Source: Fomitopsis serialis
Taxonomy: Eukaryota; Basidiomycota; Agaricomycetes; Polyporales; Fomitopsidaceae
Reading direction: 5' to 3'
NCBI RefSeq assembly: GCF_022376445.1
Contig: NW_025955127.1
Coordinates: forward strand, 21,427-85,426
Length of the DNA: 64,000 nucleotides
Positions 10,780 to 24,023 of this stretch are shown here, piece by piece. Position 1 is the first letter of the stretch. Every line of letters begins with the position of its first letter. The translations under genes and the position numbers were made by a program. The notes under the pieces are model-generated. The model saw only the letters and a program-made list of their open reading frames with translations, was not told where the DNA came from and ran no database searches.

Positions 10780-12285
10780 AGAATGCTTTGTTCGCGGAAA
10801 ACATTTCGTAGAAAAAGGTTCGCATAATGAACCTACCACTCGCAGAGACGGTAGGTAGTCGTGATACAACATTCGGAGACGAATTTACCAGTCCAATTTG
10901 AATCAACAAGTCCGTGTATCTAGCCATGCACCCGAGTAGAGATCTCTGCTCTCAACAGAACACCGTACGTTCCGCAGCTAGCCGCAAACGGGGATGAGTA
11001 CTGGTTAGCATTCAAGTTATTGATGCGCGTACCCTGTTTGCGGAATAGCTTAGCACCGGTCTGCGCCCACTTCAGAAGAAGCGCGAAGTCCTGGGCAGAC
11101 GAAGCACCCGGTATAGTCGGCATGCCTCGAGGATACGCATTTCCAATGCATAGACGAGCGCGCACTACCAGACACACTCGTCCCCAGCTGTCCTTGTTCG
11201 GTCCGCGGCTCCACTCCGCCTGCGAATAACCTGTTGAATGGGCGGGAGTACTGGACGTGATAGCATGTCTTCGAGAGCAGTTGAGGGCCTGAGATCTCAG
11301 CGTCAGGGAATGAATAGTATGCTGAGAAAGAATCTCCGCCTCGAAGGACCTCTCGTTGGAGGGATCGCGGCCTCTGGACACTGTTCCCAATGATTAGCCA
11401 GCAGACCCATCGTGTCGAGACGATCGCTCGTTACCTGCGAACTAGATGCACATCGTCCATACTCTGCACTTTTGCAGGGGCCACAGATAAGTCTTGGGTG
11501 GACACTCCGATGCATATGAGGATCATCAAAGCGGCGATGGTCGTGTATGCGACAGGTCGCCTCCAAGACGAACGCATCGCATGGAGGGTTGGCCGCAGCA
11601 CAAGACGTTGTCCGAGTACAGCCGCCGTGTCGAGGCATGTTAAGAGCGCAATCAAACCCTGGATGAGTAGGTAGACAGACATTATGCCGCATATCCGTAG
11701 ATATGGAGCGACGGCGCTGTAAACGTATGAAAGGGAATCCGAGGCGAGGATGAAGATGCACGGAGCAATGCCAATGCAGATCATCAGGATGTCCGCGAAG
11801 AATTGGAGCGCTGACATAGCAACACGCAATGCGGCCAAGAAGTTTGCAGGGGTTAGGGTGCGGATGGACCCTGCGGCGAGCTTGAGGACGCAAGCGGCAG
11901 AACACCACAAAATGGGACCGAAGCCATGGGCGGCAGGAATTGCACTTCCGCCGAGTGTGACGGTGCGGCTCAAGGACGTCCTGTTGTCAGGACTTGCATC
12001 AACTAGCGACTGCGCTCCGATCCCAGCCTATGAAAGAACAATATCACCAGCTCATCATAAGAACAACCCCACAAAAGATTGAGGGTTACGCACATCGTCA
12101 TGGTCTGCATTACTGTGCTGGAGCCTCCAACTGTGTTTCATGCGCGCACGCTCCTCTTCGTAGATGCTTTCAGAGTCCCTGAACGCCATTGACCTCCATC
12201 CATGCAGTGCCCTTGACTCGTCCAGTATCTCGCTCGGTGAATCAACGGTTCGGATGGAAGGAAGTGGCGTATCCTGCGCTGCCAT
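10780..12285 (-). CDS. Predicted multi-pass membrane protein, unknown family
   Basis: Exons 12,094-12,285, 11,434-12,027, 11,176-11,380 and 11,033-11,090 join in phase, with a further exon beginning at 10,945; the true 3' end is unclear, somewhere around 10,750-10,900. The N-terminus (MAAQDTPLPSIRTVDSPSE) is hydrophilic. Exon 2 carries at least three hydrophobic segments: around ILMICIGIAPCIFIL, ICGIMSVYLLIQGLIALL and TTIAALMILICIGV. A cytosolic tail with FALLLKWAQTGAKLFRKQ follows. No transporter or enzyme signature is visible. It precedes the coiled-coil gene on the same strand with little or no gap, so the two could be a single longer gene, but each has a convincing start codon of its own. 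Confidence 0.55.
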
Positions 12286-12993
12286 TGTTTTCTGCCGCTG
12301 CAAGAACGCCAGCCGCGGTGCTGCGATCCTCAATTGGTCCTACGACGCTGATCAGCCTGGCTAATCACGACGGACAGAGTAGGTTGCCCTACAGTGCGCA
12401 GTGGCGTATTATGCGCCGTCGTTGTATCCCGCTGATGCAAGAACGCCCGACGTAATGCGGCGATCTTCGATCGGTCCTACAATGCTGGTCAGACTGGCAT
12501 CCTCACGACGGTCGAAGTCGGTTGCCCTACAGTGTGTTTGCGCGTTGCCTAAAAAGCGAAGCTTGAATAAAGAAGTTGAAGTTTTTGGACTTTGTTCATA
12601 CGCACCCTTGCCTCTCTCGTAGTATCAAATTGGGGGGGCTCCCCAGGCGAGCCAGATAACGTCCGGAATAGTTTCCGGGACGAAGTGTTATCGAAGTCGG
12701 CCTTGCGCTTGTACCGCATTTGAAGGGGAGTGTTCGGTCTGAGAGTCAGCGCATTGTCGCTCCCAGCTGGACGGGAGGATGTGACCTGGGTGACGCGCCA
12801 GCACGCGTCGCATCACGCCTCTAGGCGCCCGACTTCGCAAGCGGACAGTCGAATTCAGATTGCCGTGCATCTGCCAGTACCAACGTAACGATACGAATAA
12901 AGAGGAGTGTATCTCGAGTGTGCAAAAGTAATAGCAAGATGGACAACAGAGACGATAGCGTTTGAAAGCAAATTGAATGCGCGTTCAGAAGAT

Positions 12994-13863
12994 CTAAGGG
13001 CAACGTCGGGGAAGGATGGGAAGCCGGACAGCCCATTCGAAAAACGTCTCCACGTAATATTGCACTAAAACTCGTTCGACATAGTTCATCTGCCCCTCCG
13101 TGAACTGGTACTCGAGCCTGGTGCAGTTACGCAGCGAATCAGGGCAGCGGGGCCATCGCCGCACAACACGAAGCCACCTATCTAGTGCCCTACCTCGTTC
13201 GTCACGTAGTTCTGAGGCGAGGCCTTGCTGGGCAGCAGCGAGATCAGAGACCTGCAAGCTGCACGCTCCAGGGAAGATTGCGCATATCAATGCCTCGCGC
13301 GTAACCTCTTCGGATTCAGCATCTAGCCCTGAATGCGCTGCATTTGGGACCATAACCCGGTCAAGTTCCAGCAATTCGTACTGGAAAGCGACTTCGTGAA
13401 GCTCCCACAAGACTTGCGGCCAGAGCCGAGAGGGCATGGGGCCGTCAAAGCTGTGCTCCATCCACTGTATGACTCCACTGGTCCGAGCGCTGAGTGCCGA
13501 GGGGGGTAAAACCTTCGTCAAGATGGCGGCGAGATGCGATCGTCGCTCGCCGGCACGAGTCATGCTGCTGTCCGAGGAAAGGACATCCCGAGCATTCTGG
13601 AGATAGTCGCGCCAGAGCTGCGACGAGAGAGTGCGAGGAACTGCCGCATTGCGACAGCTGAGGACATACATCCACGGGACTCGAAGATCAAGCCAGGCTG
13701 AAAGGTATCGCTGCCTTTTTTGCTCGTCCTTGACCCCCAGGAACCAGTCTGATCGCGGTAAGAAATAGCCCCATTTCCCCTTCGCACTGATGTGGTGATA
13801 TCGAGTAGTTTTAGCTGCGGCGGCGAATCCGGGAATGGGCGGTGGCAAGAGGGGGTCAATCAT
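12994..13863 (-). pseudogene. Truncated member of the orphan family seen at 52-54 kb
   Basis: A single 289-codon frame matches the C-terminal half of the 710-residue protein at 52,120-54,309. PPPIPGFAAAAKTTRYHH corresponds to PPPFLIFQATTQKTRYLHN, LWELHEVAFQYELLELDRV to WELYETNWRCELRALDNLL, and both end in a QYYVETF/KFYVKTF-type helix. The N-terminal half, including the SDGLWGPQEY and FFHRIGLPYW landmarks, is missing. The ATG at 13,863 falls inside the homologous region, so this is either a truncated copy or a 3' exon whose upstream exons were lost. Sequence upstream to 14,270 shows no matching exon. Similarity is low enough to imply an old duplication. No function is known to me. Confidence 0.65.
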
Positions 13864-14279
13864 GGGGGCAAAATCGGCTCCATCAGGAAAAACACTTTAG
13901 TTGTCCAACTGATTGGCAGGTTTCCAAACCTGCCCCAACCTGGTCGAACAGGTTGCAGAGCAGTTGGAGGGCACTTTGAAAGCGTTACAGTCGCTCTCAG
14001 TCGCTCTTTTCCGTTGATGTCTACTCGTCAACCAGTGCACTTACTTTGAATCCAGTTATGAGAGCACTTTAATCCGAGGCAATCAATTCCATGTTATGAC
14101 CATGATAATATACTATTGCAGGTCATGGATGTCACACCACGGATGCAACAAGGAGACAGGATGATATTAGCAGCCTGTACACGAGCTCTATTTAGTATAC
14201 AAGTATACAACTCAGACAGGGGCCACTGGCATGAGAGGGGCTGGCAGAAACAACGTATTTGTATGTGGCTAATTGTCCT

Positions 14280-17200
14280 CGGTCGGCAAGCAGGTGAACG
14301 AGCGAGTCAATGAATAGGTAGGTAAACGAATGGGTGGTACAGTGGGAGGGCGAGCGAACGAACGAGCATCACGCCAGCGTGAGCAGGGGAAGGCGATGCT
14401 AGGATGCGGGAAAGTGATGCACCCACGATCGTGTATGTTCTTGCCACGGCTGGTACGGCCTGCAAGATACACGTACATCTCGGCACTCAATGGGATCCGG
14501 AGTGACATGACGCACGTGAGGGTAGTCGACACCGCGCGCAGACACGTCCGAGGTGACGAGGACCGTGGACGTGCTTGCGACCTCACGAAATGATGCAGCG
14601 GCCTTGTCGTGTTGCGCCTGACTCGGCTTCGAATGGAAATCGACGACCTTGATCGTTATCCGGCCTTCGAGCCTTGTGACTACTGGTTGTGTGCGAGGAG
14701 ACGGACAAGATGAGGGAACTGATGTAGTCGGTCCGCGCGCAGAGCTCGACAGGTGGAGAGCGTGGTGACATAGTCGAACGGCCGGTGGAAGTAGATATCA
14801 GAGGCGCGGAGGCAGACGTCGTCGAGCGTGTGTGAATGTCGGTGACATCGAGGTCCAGGGGCGCGAGCGCACGTCTGGCATGTCGAGGATGCAGACGTTG
14901 TCGAGGGTGATGTCGGGGAGGTGCGAGTAGACGTCCTTGCAAATCTCCCAGAGCAGCTCAGCCAATATCGGGCCCATGCCCACGCCTGATCGACTCTCAT
15001 ATCTCCCTTTGTCTTCAAGTTGAGCAACTCCAGAGATATGGAGGACTCGAATTGGGACAGGCACGCTTCGCGCTCGGTAGAATAGGAGAGGATGTGGTGG
15101 TGCAGCGAAGCGAGAGAGGTGCGGGAGGTCGAGAGCTTCTAAAGAGGGGGCCAAGGATTGGCAGAGGGTGATCGTCCGGCAAGCACGGGGAGCACCTCGG
15201 TAGCAGGGCTGGAAGTGAGCCACGAGGCAGCTGTCGAGATGTCCCAGCAGGGCGCGTGGGCACGACCTTTTCAGCAGCTCGAGGCAGAAGCGGGCGAGCA
15301 AATGAACGGACGGGTGAGCGGGCGGACTGACGGACTAGCTGAAAGATGGAAGGACGGACGAGCGAGTGGGCGGACAGGAAAGTGGGCGGAGGAACGAGTG
15401 CGTGGATGAGCGAGTGGACATACTAGTGAGCGGGGACGGGCGGCCGGACAGACGAGTGGGTGGATGGGCAAGTGAGCGGGCAGACGGATAGACGAGCGGG
15501 TCGTGCACTGAAAACAGAGGAAGATGGTCTCCCGTAAGCAGACCCTAAACACAACACTTGTTGCGTGGGTGAGGGCGATTGAAGATATGATACATCGAGG
15601 GGCGCACCTTTGGTGTCCGAGCCTTCGCACTCGCTCTGCTTTCCTTACTCCGGGCTCGCCCTCTCCGTCCAATTACCCTCTACCTTCTCATTCCGCGTTC
15701 GTGTTTGAGGACCAAGGGACGGCGCGGATGCCAGTGCCTCGTAGGTGGTCTTGATGGGAGTAGCGGCAGTGAACGAGTCGTAAGGAGCGGGTCCCGCTCT
15801 GGAAGGGGCTACAGATACAGTGGGCCGGTGAGTGCGCGAGAAGGGGAGCGGGCAAATATATAGGTAAGTGGGCGGATGGATGAGGAGACATTGGAATGAG
15901 CAGAGGGGTGGGTGGCTGAGCCGCTGCAGACGAGCGGACGAGCGGACGAACGGACGCGAGAGTCAAAACACAGTAGAGTTGGCAAATAAGTCGATGAGTG
16001 CACAATCGGGATAGCATCCAAACAGGCGGAAAGACGGTTGAACGAGCGAGTGAGCGAGAAAGTAGACAGACAGTCGAGACGTGCGAGGAGGGCCAAGGCA
16101 AGTTACTAGGCGAGTGGCAGACAAGTCCTCGTTCAAAAACGTGACTTATAATGTACATATGCACTGGCAGGCGTATCTCTACCGTACCACAAGCCCGTGG
16201 CGCTGCCCTTCTCCGATATCCAACTGCACATCAAGACACGCGCATTGGGTCTTGCTGTCTTGCTGCGATATCCTCGGGCTTGGGCGAATTATACAGCGTA
16301 GGGACGCGACGTCGGTCCATACAATCTTGTCGAATGGGATGGGGTACCAGCGCCGAGCATAACGAGCTCAGCATATGTCTCTCTGTCGATAAACTGGTAT
16401 TGTAGAAGTAGCGTGAGCTTGGCTATAGAGTGGAATGATTTGACATACTGCCTGGATCCATGTCTCCCATCTTAGCCACCTACATACGTCGGGTGGCACT
16501 TCGAGCGGGTCCTGTTCTCTCCCTCCAGTTCCTCGTCCATTCACTCACCCTCCTCAGTCTCGGCATGCTCAACGCTGTTCTTGTTCGTCCAAGGAACGTC
16601 ACTCGTAGTCGACTGTGCGCTAGCCTCGGCGGTGTAATGCTCCACGAACGTCTCCTCGCCAACCGTCTGCTCGTTTCGCGCGGCCTCGTGCGCTCCACGC
16701 GAGCGAGAAGGCTCGTTCGACGGACAGGTCGGGCAACGGGTGGAGGTGCGCAGAAGATCAGTGCTTGGTCACGCCCGCCAGAGCCCGGCCGTGCATAGCA
16801 GGGGGAGGCGGCAAGCTCACTGGGCTCGAGCGCATGCTCATCCCGGATGCTCGCATACCTGCCCATCCAAGGCCCTGCGCGCTGTCCATCAGAGGCAGCA
16901 CGCGGAGTTAAGGAGCAGCCTCGGCAGGACAGGAGGTACGAACCTCCAAGTAGGGGGCGTAATACCCTGGGTCCGTGGAATTTTCCCTTGGTCACGGTGG
17001 CCCTCCGTAACCTACAGCCCTGGAACTGTCCGCAAGTTTCGGGCGTGCGAGCGTGGCCCGCTATTGAGGAGATGGACGCCACCGAGAGGTGCTTGTGCTG
17101 GTTGGTAATCCGAGTGAGCGAGCAGACGGGTGGCTGGCGAACGAGCGGACGCGCAAGTCACTGGCAACCGAACGGTGCAGTGGATCGGTAGGCGGCGAGT

Positions 17201-17290
17201 GCACAATCAGGCTGGTGTGCAATGGACGGGAAGAAGGGCATGAATGAGGGGTGGGCGTCGGACGAGCCAGTGGACAACGACGTGGTCGAG
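14280..17290. repeat. Islands of decayed period-4 repeat (GAGC/GAGT/GGGC/GGAC type)
   Basis: Four islands, near 14,280-14,370, 15,290-15,510, 15,830-16,110 and 17,105-17,290, consist of tetranucleotide words such as GAGC GAGT GGGC GGAC strung together with substitutions but little loss of phase. They create long spurious frames on both strands, Arg-, Ala- and Pro-rich with a 12-base rhythm. Between the islands I find no supportable gene; 16,460-17,080 has open frames but no recognisable protein. Similar, shorter patches lie at 5,580-5,700, 38,620-38,700 and 48,745-48,900. Confidence 0.7.
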
Positions 17291-17520
17291 ATGTCATGCG
17301 AGGTGGGCAAGGCTCCGTCACGGTGGCGGTCAGAACTCTGAATGCTGCGTGAATGTTGACTGGAGTGATCCCTGGAATGGCTATGGTGAGACTCCGCGCA
17401 AAGAACGAGATCCGGCGATCCGCCTAGTAGAACTGTGAAGGCCCTTGTCGCACTGTGAGATGAAGAGCGGTGGGCACGAAGGCTATGGCGGAGTCCCTCC
17501 GGGTCGATTCGGCAGCATGG

Positions 17521-20500
17521 CTACCAGAGTGTTTGATAACTGTACATACTTGCCCAATTATTCAGATGAAAGCTACGCGCGAGGTCCAATACGTTGTCTG
17601 ACGTCCAATTGTCGGGAACCACACCATTGGGGCCCTCCGGGAATGATGGCACTAGTTGGCAAGATTGAGTTATGTGTTCGAGAGGTATGATCGAGGCGTG
17701 GGGTAAGCCGTCGGCGCGAGGAGCGGATTTGCGCACGGTGTACATAAGATGCGCAGGGTCGGCGGCACTGGAGAACGGGGCATACCACTCGACGTAAGCG
17801 AGTGGCCCTTTTGGCCACCACGAAGGGGCAGGACCACCTCCATGGATGGCGGATAGTTTCCTGGGCAAGGTGAAGATTACCTTGACCCGTCCGGCTCTAG
17901 TACCTGTAAGACATAATAAGTAGTCACGACCGTGACTGGGATATGCTACTGCATGTACTCGCCTCTGACGCCTGTTGATTCAGCCTCTTCATTTTGCAAC
18001 GCGACAACTGTGTCGAATCGATTCTTCCGACCCTGCCTCGTGGCACCAGGGACTGCCTTCACTTCGTCGAAATCCTCCTTGCCGTCCAGTAGTTCGTAAC
18101 GCTTGAACCGGAATCTGTGGTAGACGTCAACACGGTCGAATGGCAACCACGTCTGCTCCAAGTTGCGTCGGCTGAGTCTGAGCTCTTCCGGCTGTAAGTC
18201 GTTGATCAGTCGAAGGAGCGCAGTCTTGAACGCCGGAGCATGGTGACGCTCCTGAATGCCTACGATGTTTTGCTGAGGGGCCTGCGGATACTTAGCGAGT
18301 CTGATACATCGTCCGCCACCGACGTCGTCCGTCTGGACCTCGGAGGTGGTGTCGTCCGAAGCTGTCGACGGTGGTGGTTGGCCAGGACATGCTCCGTGGT
18401 CGTCGTCCTCGGACTCGTTTGGCTCGTCTTCTGCCTGGCATTGGCCTTGGAACACCTCGTACATAGTGATCTTCTCCCGCCGCGAGATCCACTTGACCAT
18501 CTGCGGAAATTCATCGCGATGGTTCGTTGCGCGCCACGCATCTTTTGCGAAATCGATGTGTAGTCTCTCGAATGCTTCAGTATTGTAATTGTCCGTTGTG
18601 CCGTAGAGTCGGATGGATTCGGCATAGTGGAGGAGGCTGTGGATCTTCGGTATATTGAGAGAATCTCGGATCCCGAGCTTAATGAGGACATCTTTATGCT
18701 TGTGGAATGTGTCGAGCGCGTCAGTGAGGTAGCGTAGGGTGTCATCGTCATGGGTAGGATACTGTGCAAGGTATATGAAATCTAATAGTGAGCGAAACAC
18801 GGTCATGACGGGTTTCGGAATCTTCCCTATCAGGCACCCCAAGAGCACCTTCGCCATTTCTTTTCGTTCTTTCCCGGATACCTGCGCCAGCGAGGAGATC
18901 CCGTGCTTGAAGTGGCGGACGCCGAATGCGGGAGGGAGGGAGCGGAGACGGTGGTCTAGTTCCGTAGGCCCTAGAAGGTCGTGACACCAAGAGACGAGGT
19001 GTTTAAAGACACCCTGATATAATTGATGCAGGATATCAGGGGTCACCGACATGTGTATGTCGGTGTACGGAAGGCCGGTCCAGAACGGCTTCGTGACGGC
19101 ACCGCATACTTCCCTCTCCATGCACTGACTTTGGCTGCTGCTGGCGTGTTAGAGTCTGCCCATGCCTCGCTAATGGTTTCTGCCGTGGACTCAGAGGTGC
19201 GCGAATTGCAGGGAGAGGGATCGCCTAGCTTGTCCGCCGGGCAGTAGCATTTTGGGCAGGTGCCGTATTTCGAGCAGGTGACGAGCGTCTGTTCGGGGTA
19301 GTCGGCGACATAGGCTGCGAGTACGGGATGCACCCGTCTGACAGTCCCGTCGCCGCTAGTCACGTCCATGCCTTCCTCGCCGGCGCGGATGAGGGGACGC
19401 AGGATTATCCTCATTGCCGCGTGGAAGAGACGCTGGTTTCGCGCTTTACGCTGGCGCTTCGTGAGCCTGTCCTTGCTGACCTTCGAGACGGGAAGGTACC
19501 CTAGTAAGATGCAGGCATGTTCAGTAGGCTTGCGGCGGAGAGCACGGGGGATATTGCCTAGTGTGAGATACACTGGGTAGGCCGACTTGTTGCCGCAGAA
19601 CTGAGTAAGTTGTGTTTTATCTGTTGAGATTATCACGGGCGCGACTGCTGCGCCGTCCGGGAGTAGAGACTGAAGTATGTAAAGACATTAGTTTGTCGTA
19701 CGTAGCAATGAACGAAGCACTAAGTCACTGTACCTGTACCGCGTTCCACCATAATCCTGTCCACATTTCGGAGTAGATTCTCTTCGTTCTTGATCGGTCG
19801 GCGAATACGCGTCGCGGTCGATACACGACGTCTTTGGCATGTGCTGGATTTCCGAGAAGGGCCTTGATCGCTTCGAGGATGTCCCTGTAACGTACCAAGT
19901 GCTGCTCATCGATACGATCCGGAAACGTCAGAGACGTGGTTTTCCATGCAGCGCGGTCGGGAAGGGCGTCTACTTTGATGAACAACTCGCGAACATCCTT
20001 GAACGTGAGTCCTAGTTTCTCTACGACCTGGCCGCCAATTCAGGGAAGTAAGGCGATAGAAATACGGCACTGCACAACGTACCCCTGGTATGCTAAGAAA
20101 ACGATTTAGCGATCCTTGCCCCACATCCTCTCTAATTATCCAGTTCGCCACGCGCCAGTCGAGCTCTGAGGCGAACGGTCTCCATCGACCGTTAGGGTTT
20201 CTTTCCTGTGCGCATCCTCCCTCGTGCTCCTCGATGTCGACATCCATCCGGTCCTCCTCTGAGTCGTCGCTCCCTTCCGTTGCCGAGTCCTCCGCAAAGA
20301 ACGCCTTCCATGTATCCACAATCCGCGGCTCCATTCGTATCACCCGGCCGGCTGTCGTATCGACATCTTCTACCCTTGTATCTTCGTCGTCGTCTAGGGC
20401 AGGGACCACTGGTGGTCGTCGGCGTGGAGCAGCCTCGGCTCGAGACGTTGAACCTGATGCTCCCCTGTCGTTTCCAGCTTCCTCAACGATACCCGCGGCC

Positions 20501-20805
20501 TCTGCTGGGAGTTCAAAGCGAAAGAGGTTACCGTGGTCGAGGAAAGCGTGGAAGTCTTCATAAGGTTCGTCCTCATCCATCGCGTCGTTGGTGCCGGACA
20601 CATTGCACTCGGCGCTCTCGGTAACCTCTGGCATGTCGTGCTCAAGAGGAACTCTATTCTTTCCCTTGCGGTACCAAAGGCAAGATCGCGCCGTCGACAT
20701 GTGCGCCATAAGCCCTTGGCTGGTCCTGCACGGCTTGTCACATGCTGGACAAGTTCTGTCGTCTTCTGTGCCCCGGGCGACGAACTGGTGATTTGACCTA
20801 CGCAT
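17521..20805 (-). CDS. Plavaka-type (CACTA-related) transposase, near-intact
   Basis: Four exons fit: 20,093-20,805, 19,734-20,037, 17,959-19,669 and 17,521-17,896, with introns of 55, 64 and 62 bases. The N-terminus has a C2H2-like zinc finger (CPACDKPCRTSQGLMAHMST) followed by an acidic linker. The catalytic core includes PVIISTDKTQLTQF, the DYPEQTLVTCSKYGTCPKC Cys cluster, KPFWTGLPYTDIHMSVTPD and LHQLYQGVFKHLVSW, then NIPKIHSLLHYAESI and NTEAFERLHIDFAKDAWRAT. The last exon has the usual tail (YVEWY, then a Cys-Leu motif and ending near MYSYQTLW). One frame change near 19,125, just before the PFWTGLPYTD block, breaks the reading frame; it could be a single-base indel in the element or in the assembly. 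Terminal repeats were not identified. This family moves DNA by cut and paste in mushrooms. Confidence 0.88.
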
Positions 20806-21859
20806 TCCTCTAGCCTGTCAACAAGTGCTGAGCTAATTGATTACTGATTTTTCGGACAGAGGACGGATTATTGCTACTCACTGGCTGCTGGTGTGGTTCT
20901 GTAGACTTTGTTCAGAGAGCGCGGGGAGTGACAGCGAAGCCAGGACAGAGCAGGAGCACGGCGTCTGATCTCACCGTCGACTGGCCCTGAACGGCCTGTC
21001 GTAAGCCTCTGACAGGCCGTGATGGCGCCCGGTACGACGTACGGGAGATTGCTCATCTCATTCATCCAGTATTCCAACGAATTTTGAGTTGATTGATTCC
21101 GAATATTGCGGCTGACTTTGCTTCCATTGCTGTTTTAGACTTCGGCACTCGTGAAAAGGGCATGGAGAGTGTGTTCGTAGCCCGCGCAGAGCGGTATTGT
21201 GGAGCGCCAAACCGATCTGAGAGCCGGCGCTGATCTCTATTCATTCGCTAATAAGGTGAGATTCCTATTTCTCCTCCTCTGGCCTCAGAACTCACCGCTG
21301 CTTATGTACCTCTGCACGTACTTCTGCTTGGCGGATGCGGCTAAGTTGACCCAATTGAGACTGCGGGAAAAAGTACACCGCCGTGGTGATCATTTCATTG
21401 CCTTCCTACGCTCGCTCTATCACTTACATATACCTGCCATCTCATAGAATCAAAACGAGCCTGTAGAACACAGACCGACGCGCCGGACAATACCGCCTCA
21501 CCTATGGCGCACTGTCCGCGCGACTAGCAACAGACGGTCAAGGCACGGCGCTTACGGCATTGCCCAATACAGTTGCTGCCGTATCCCCTGCAACAGCAAC
21601 CGTTTTGGGAGGTGTCGCTTGCATTTGGTGCGTCGGCCGCATCGCGAATCGTTGCTCGAGCTATTGGTTCTCGGTTCGAAAAGAAGGGTGCGCGATCCTC
21701 CTTCATGTCCTTGTGCACTGACGGACTGAAACCTGGAGGTGCCACTGGCACCGCCAAGGTCCGAAGGTTCACACGGTCGCTGTTTGTATGCTGACGGAGA
21801 CCAACTTCAAGGAAGGCAGCAGGCCAACTCCCCCTTCGCTGCTCCTCACAGTACCCACT
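20806..21859. other. Intergenic stretch, nothing identified
   Basis: Open frames here are short and do not resemble proteins I know. It may include the 5' end of the Plavaka element and the promoter of the next gene. No repeat of more than about 20 bases was noticed. Confidence 0.4.
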
Positions 21860-23577
21860 ATGTCTGCTACAAAGGACCAGTCTCACGACACTTGCGAACA
21901 CCCTAACTCCGACACCGACTCTGTCCATAGCGACGGCACCGAGTCCAGTGTTCCCAACTCTGACGCCACGCAGGCCTCCACCAATCCGCCTGGGACGCCG
22001 CCGAACGAAGTCCAGCAGCTCTCGGATGTCGCCATTCGGTCGCCGGGCAACTCATTCAGGGAGAACGATAGAATCACCGGACCCCACACCCGAATCCTCG
22101 CGGGCGAAATGCCCCTCGACGACATGGTGGATTCCGCGACAACCTTTGACGGTCTACCACAGCAGTTTCTAGGAGCAGTCCAGGCTGGATCTGCTCACGA
22201 TGAATCTGATCGCAAGCTTTCCATACATCTCCTTGGGTACCTCCTCGAGCTGAAGCGCGAGTGGACTCACGCCTGCAGGCGTGGGTTTGTCACGCAGGTG
22301 AAGTTCTACTTCTGTATTGACCATGCTACGGGAACTGAGCACCAACCGCACACAGGACATTCACGGCGCCGATGAGAACCAGTACCACATATTGCAGAAG
22401 TTTGTGGTCAATGCATGGAACAACGAGACTGCCTCGTCCGATGTAGCTTCGAAGAGTTGGATTGCCTTCGTCCGGTGCATTCGGTGATTTAGATCATGTT
22501 CCTACTCCTACATCTATTGTACTGACGAGTGAACCACTAGCGTCGACTTCTGGTCTGCTGAGCACAAGATCGTGCTCATCGCACCAACGCTCGAGGAAGA
22601 TCTTACCAACGACATCGCCAGCTATATGGCTTTGGTCCTGCGACAGAGTGAACCCGAGCCCTTCCGATCGACCATCGCCGCCGTGGAAGACAGCATTGTC
22701 AAGACGGATACCCTGCAGACCGTGCTCAAGTGCAGTGCAGTGCATATTGACGCTGCGGTCGATAACGAAGACTGCGACGAGAACGAGGTCTCTGGGACCG
22801 GGCTGCCGAGTGTTCTTGGTCCCCTCGTCTTCTTCTGCTCGGTGGCGCAGACAGCGGAAGAATTCGTGTACCAGACTGGCAAGGTGACTCACGCTGCATG
22901 CCTGTCCTCGACGTCTGAACATAACCGCTGTTGCAGATCGCGGAGCTCGTAAATAGCCAGCCGCTGCTGCAAGGCTTTTTGCACGCTCTCATTGGGCCCC
23001 CGCAGACGACCTCGTCTGCTACCACCGATTACGAATGTGGTCCGGGGGAGCGCATCGAGTGTCGCGTCCTCCTGTACAATCGTGACGATTTCCCGCAGTT
23101 CCTCCATCGCGCCAACAAAGCGAAGACACTCACCGACTGGAATCACAACGAGCACCACATGGTATGTCCCGTATAAAATAGTGTGTTAATATATTGACGC
23201 CTTCACCCCAGTGGTTGAAGACCACCCGTGGCCGCTTCCCCGTGACCGTTCCCGCGGACGGTTGGAGGAACTTCGTCCAGAAACTCGAAACCATCCGTAT
23301 GTCCTATGCTGCGGTGGCTACCGAAGCGCGCCGTGCCATCCCACATCTTGGTCTCGACGCATTCCTTGCTGGCATGGATACAGAGGAGGGGGCTCCGTTC
23401 TCAGAGCGCGTGGCGAAGGACATAGGAATGCGTCTTGCTATAGCTGTCACGCGCGTTGTGCCGCGGGTGCGCAGCATGTCGCCGGAGGAGAAGGCGAGAG
23501 CGAGGTACTGGCGGTCCGCGCTTCCAATGTACATGGAGCGCGGATTCATCCGCCACGACCTCTTCGTCGATAATTAA
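21860..23577 (+). CDS. Unknown five-exon protein, about 496 residues
   Basis: Exons 21,860-22,297, 22,356-22,474, 22,541-22,883, 22,937-23,161 and 23,212-23,577 all join in frame with GT-AG introns of 50-66 bases, which is strong support that this gene is real and maintained. The start at 21,860 (MSATKDQSHD) is preferred to an upstream ATG at 21,788 because the sequence between is low in coding character. The N-terminus is Ser/Thr/Asp-rich and probably disordered. The rest looks globular (HILQKFVVNAWNN, VDFWSAEHKIVLIAPTLEE, WLKTTRGRFPVTVPADGW). No signal peptide, membrane segment or known motif is visible. Its plus-strand neighbour at 24,024 has a similar intron style, but the two do not align. 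Confidence 0.8.
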
Positions 23578-24023
23578 TTTACGATGTCCTCCACGTACAC
23601 CATCATGCGTTTTTCTCAATATACTTAACGGCGTGTTCGACGAGGCGACACCGGCCAACTTGAAATCGGATCGAGGGCACTTCGATGGCAGGTACCCGCG
23701 CCAAAAAAGGAATGCCGCACCCAATCCTTGGGCCGCCGCGTGCGGTACACGCACATTGCATTCTCAGAGGAGGCTTCCTGTGGGAATGCAATGAGCGGCT
23801 TCTTACGATCGCACGATCGATACGCTCTGACTCTGACCTCCTCCACCGTTTCTTGGCTCTACTCTACTGCTACTTCACCGGCCCTCCCGCGTCCGCGTTG
23901 CTCTCGCCTCCGCTCATTCGTGACTCTGCTCTCGCGTCTGCATCACTCTCCCCTTTGCTCCGACGCGACTCCTCCTCACCGACTCTGTCGCATCAGCATC
24001 ACGCCTGCGTACTCTCCATCTCG

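Noticed and set aside
14583..17082. Several 100-200 codon Arg/Ala/Pro-rich frames
   Set aside because: They follow the period-4 DNA repeat, appear on both strands and in overlapping frames, and lack any domain or splice support.
21199..21447. Small plus-strand frame with hydrophobic start between the Plavaka element and the next gene
   Set aside because: No start context, introns or homologue; one of many short frames expected by chance.
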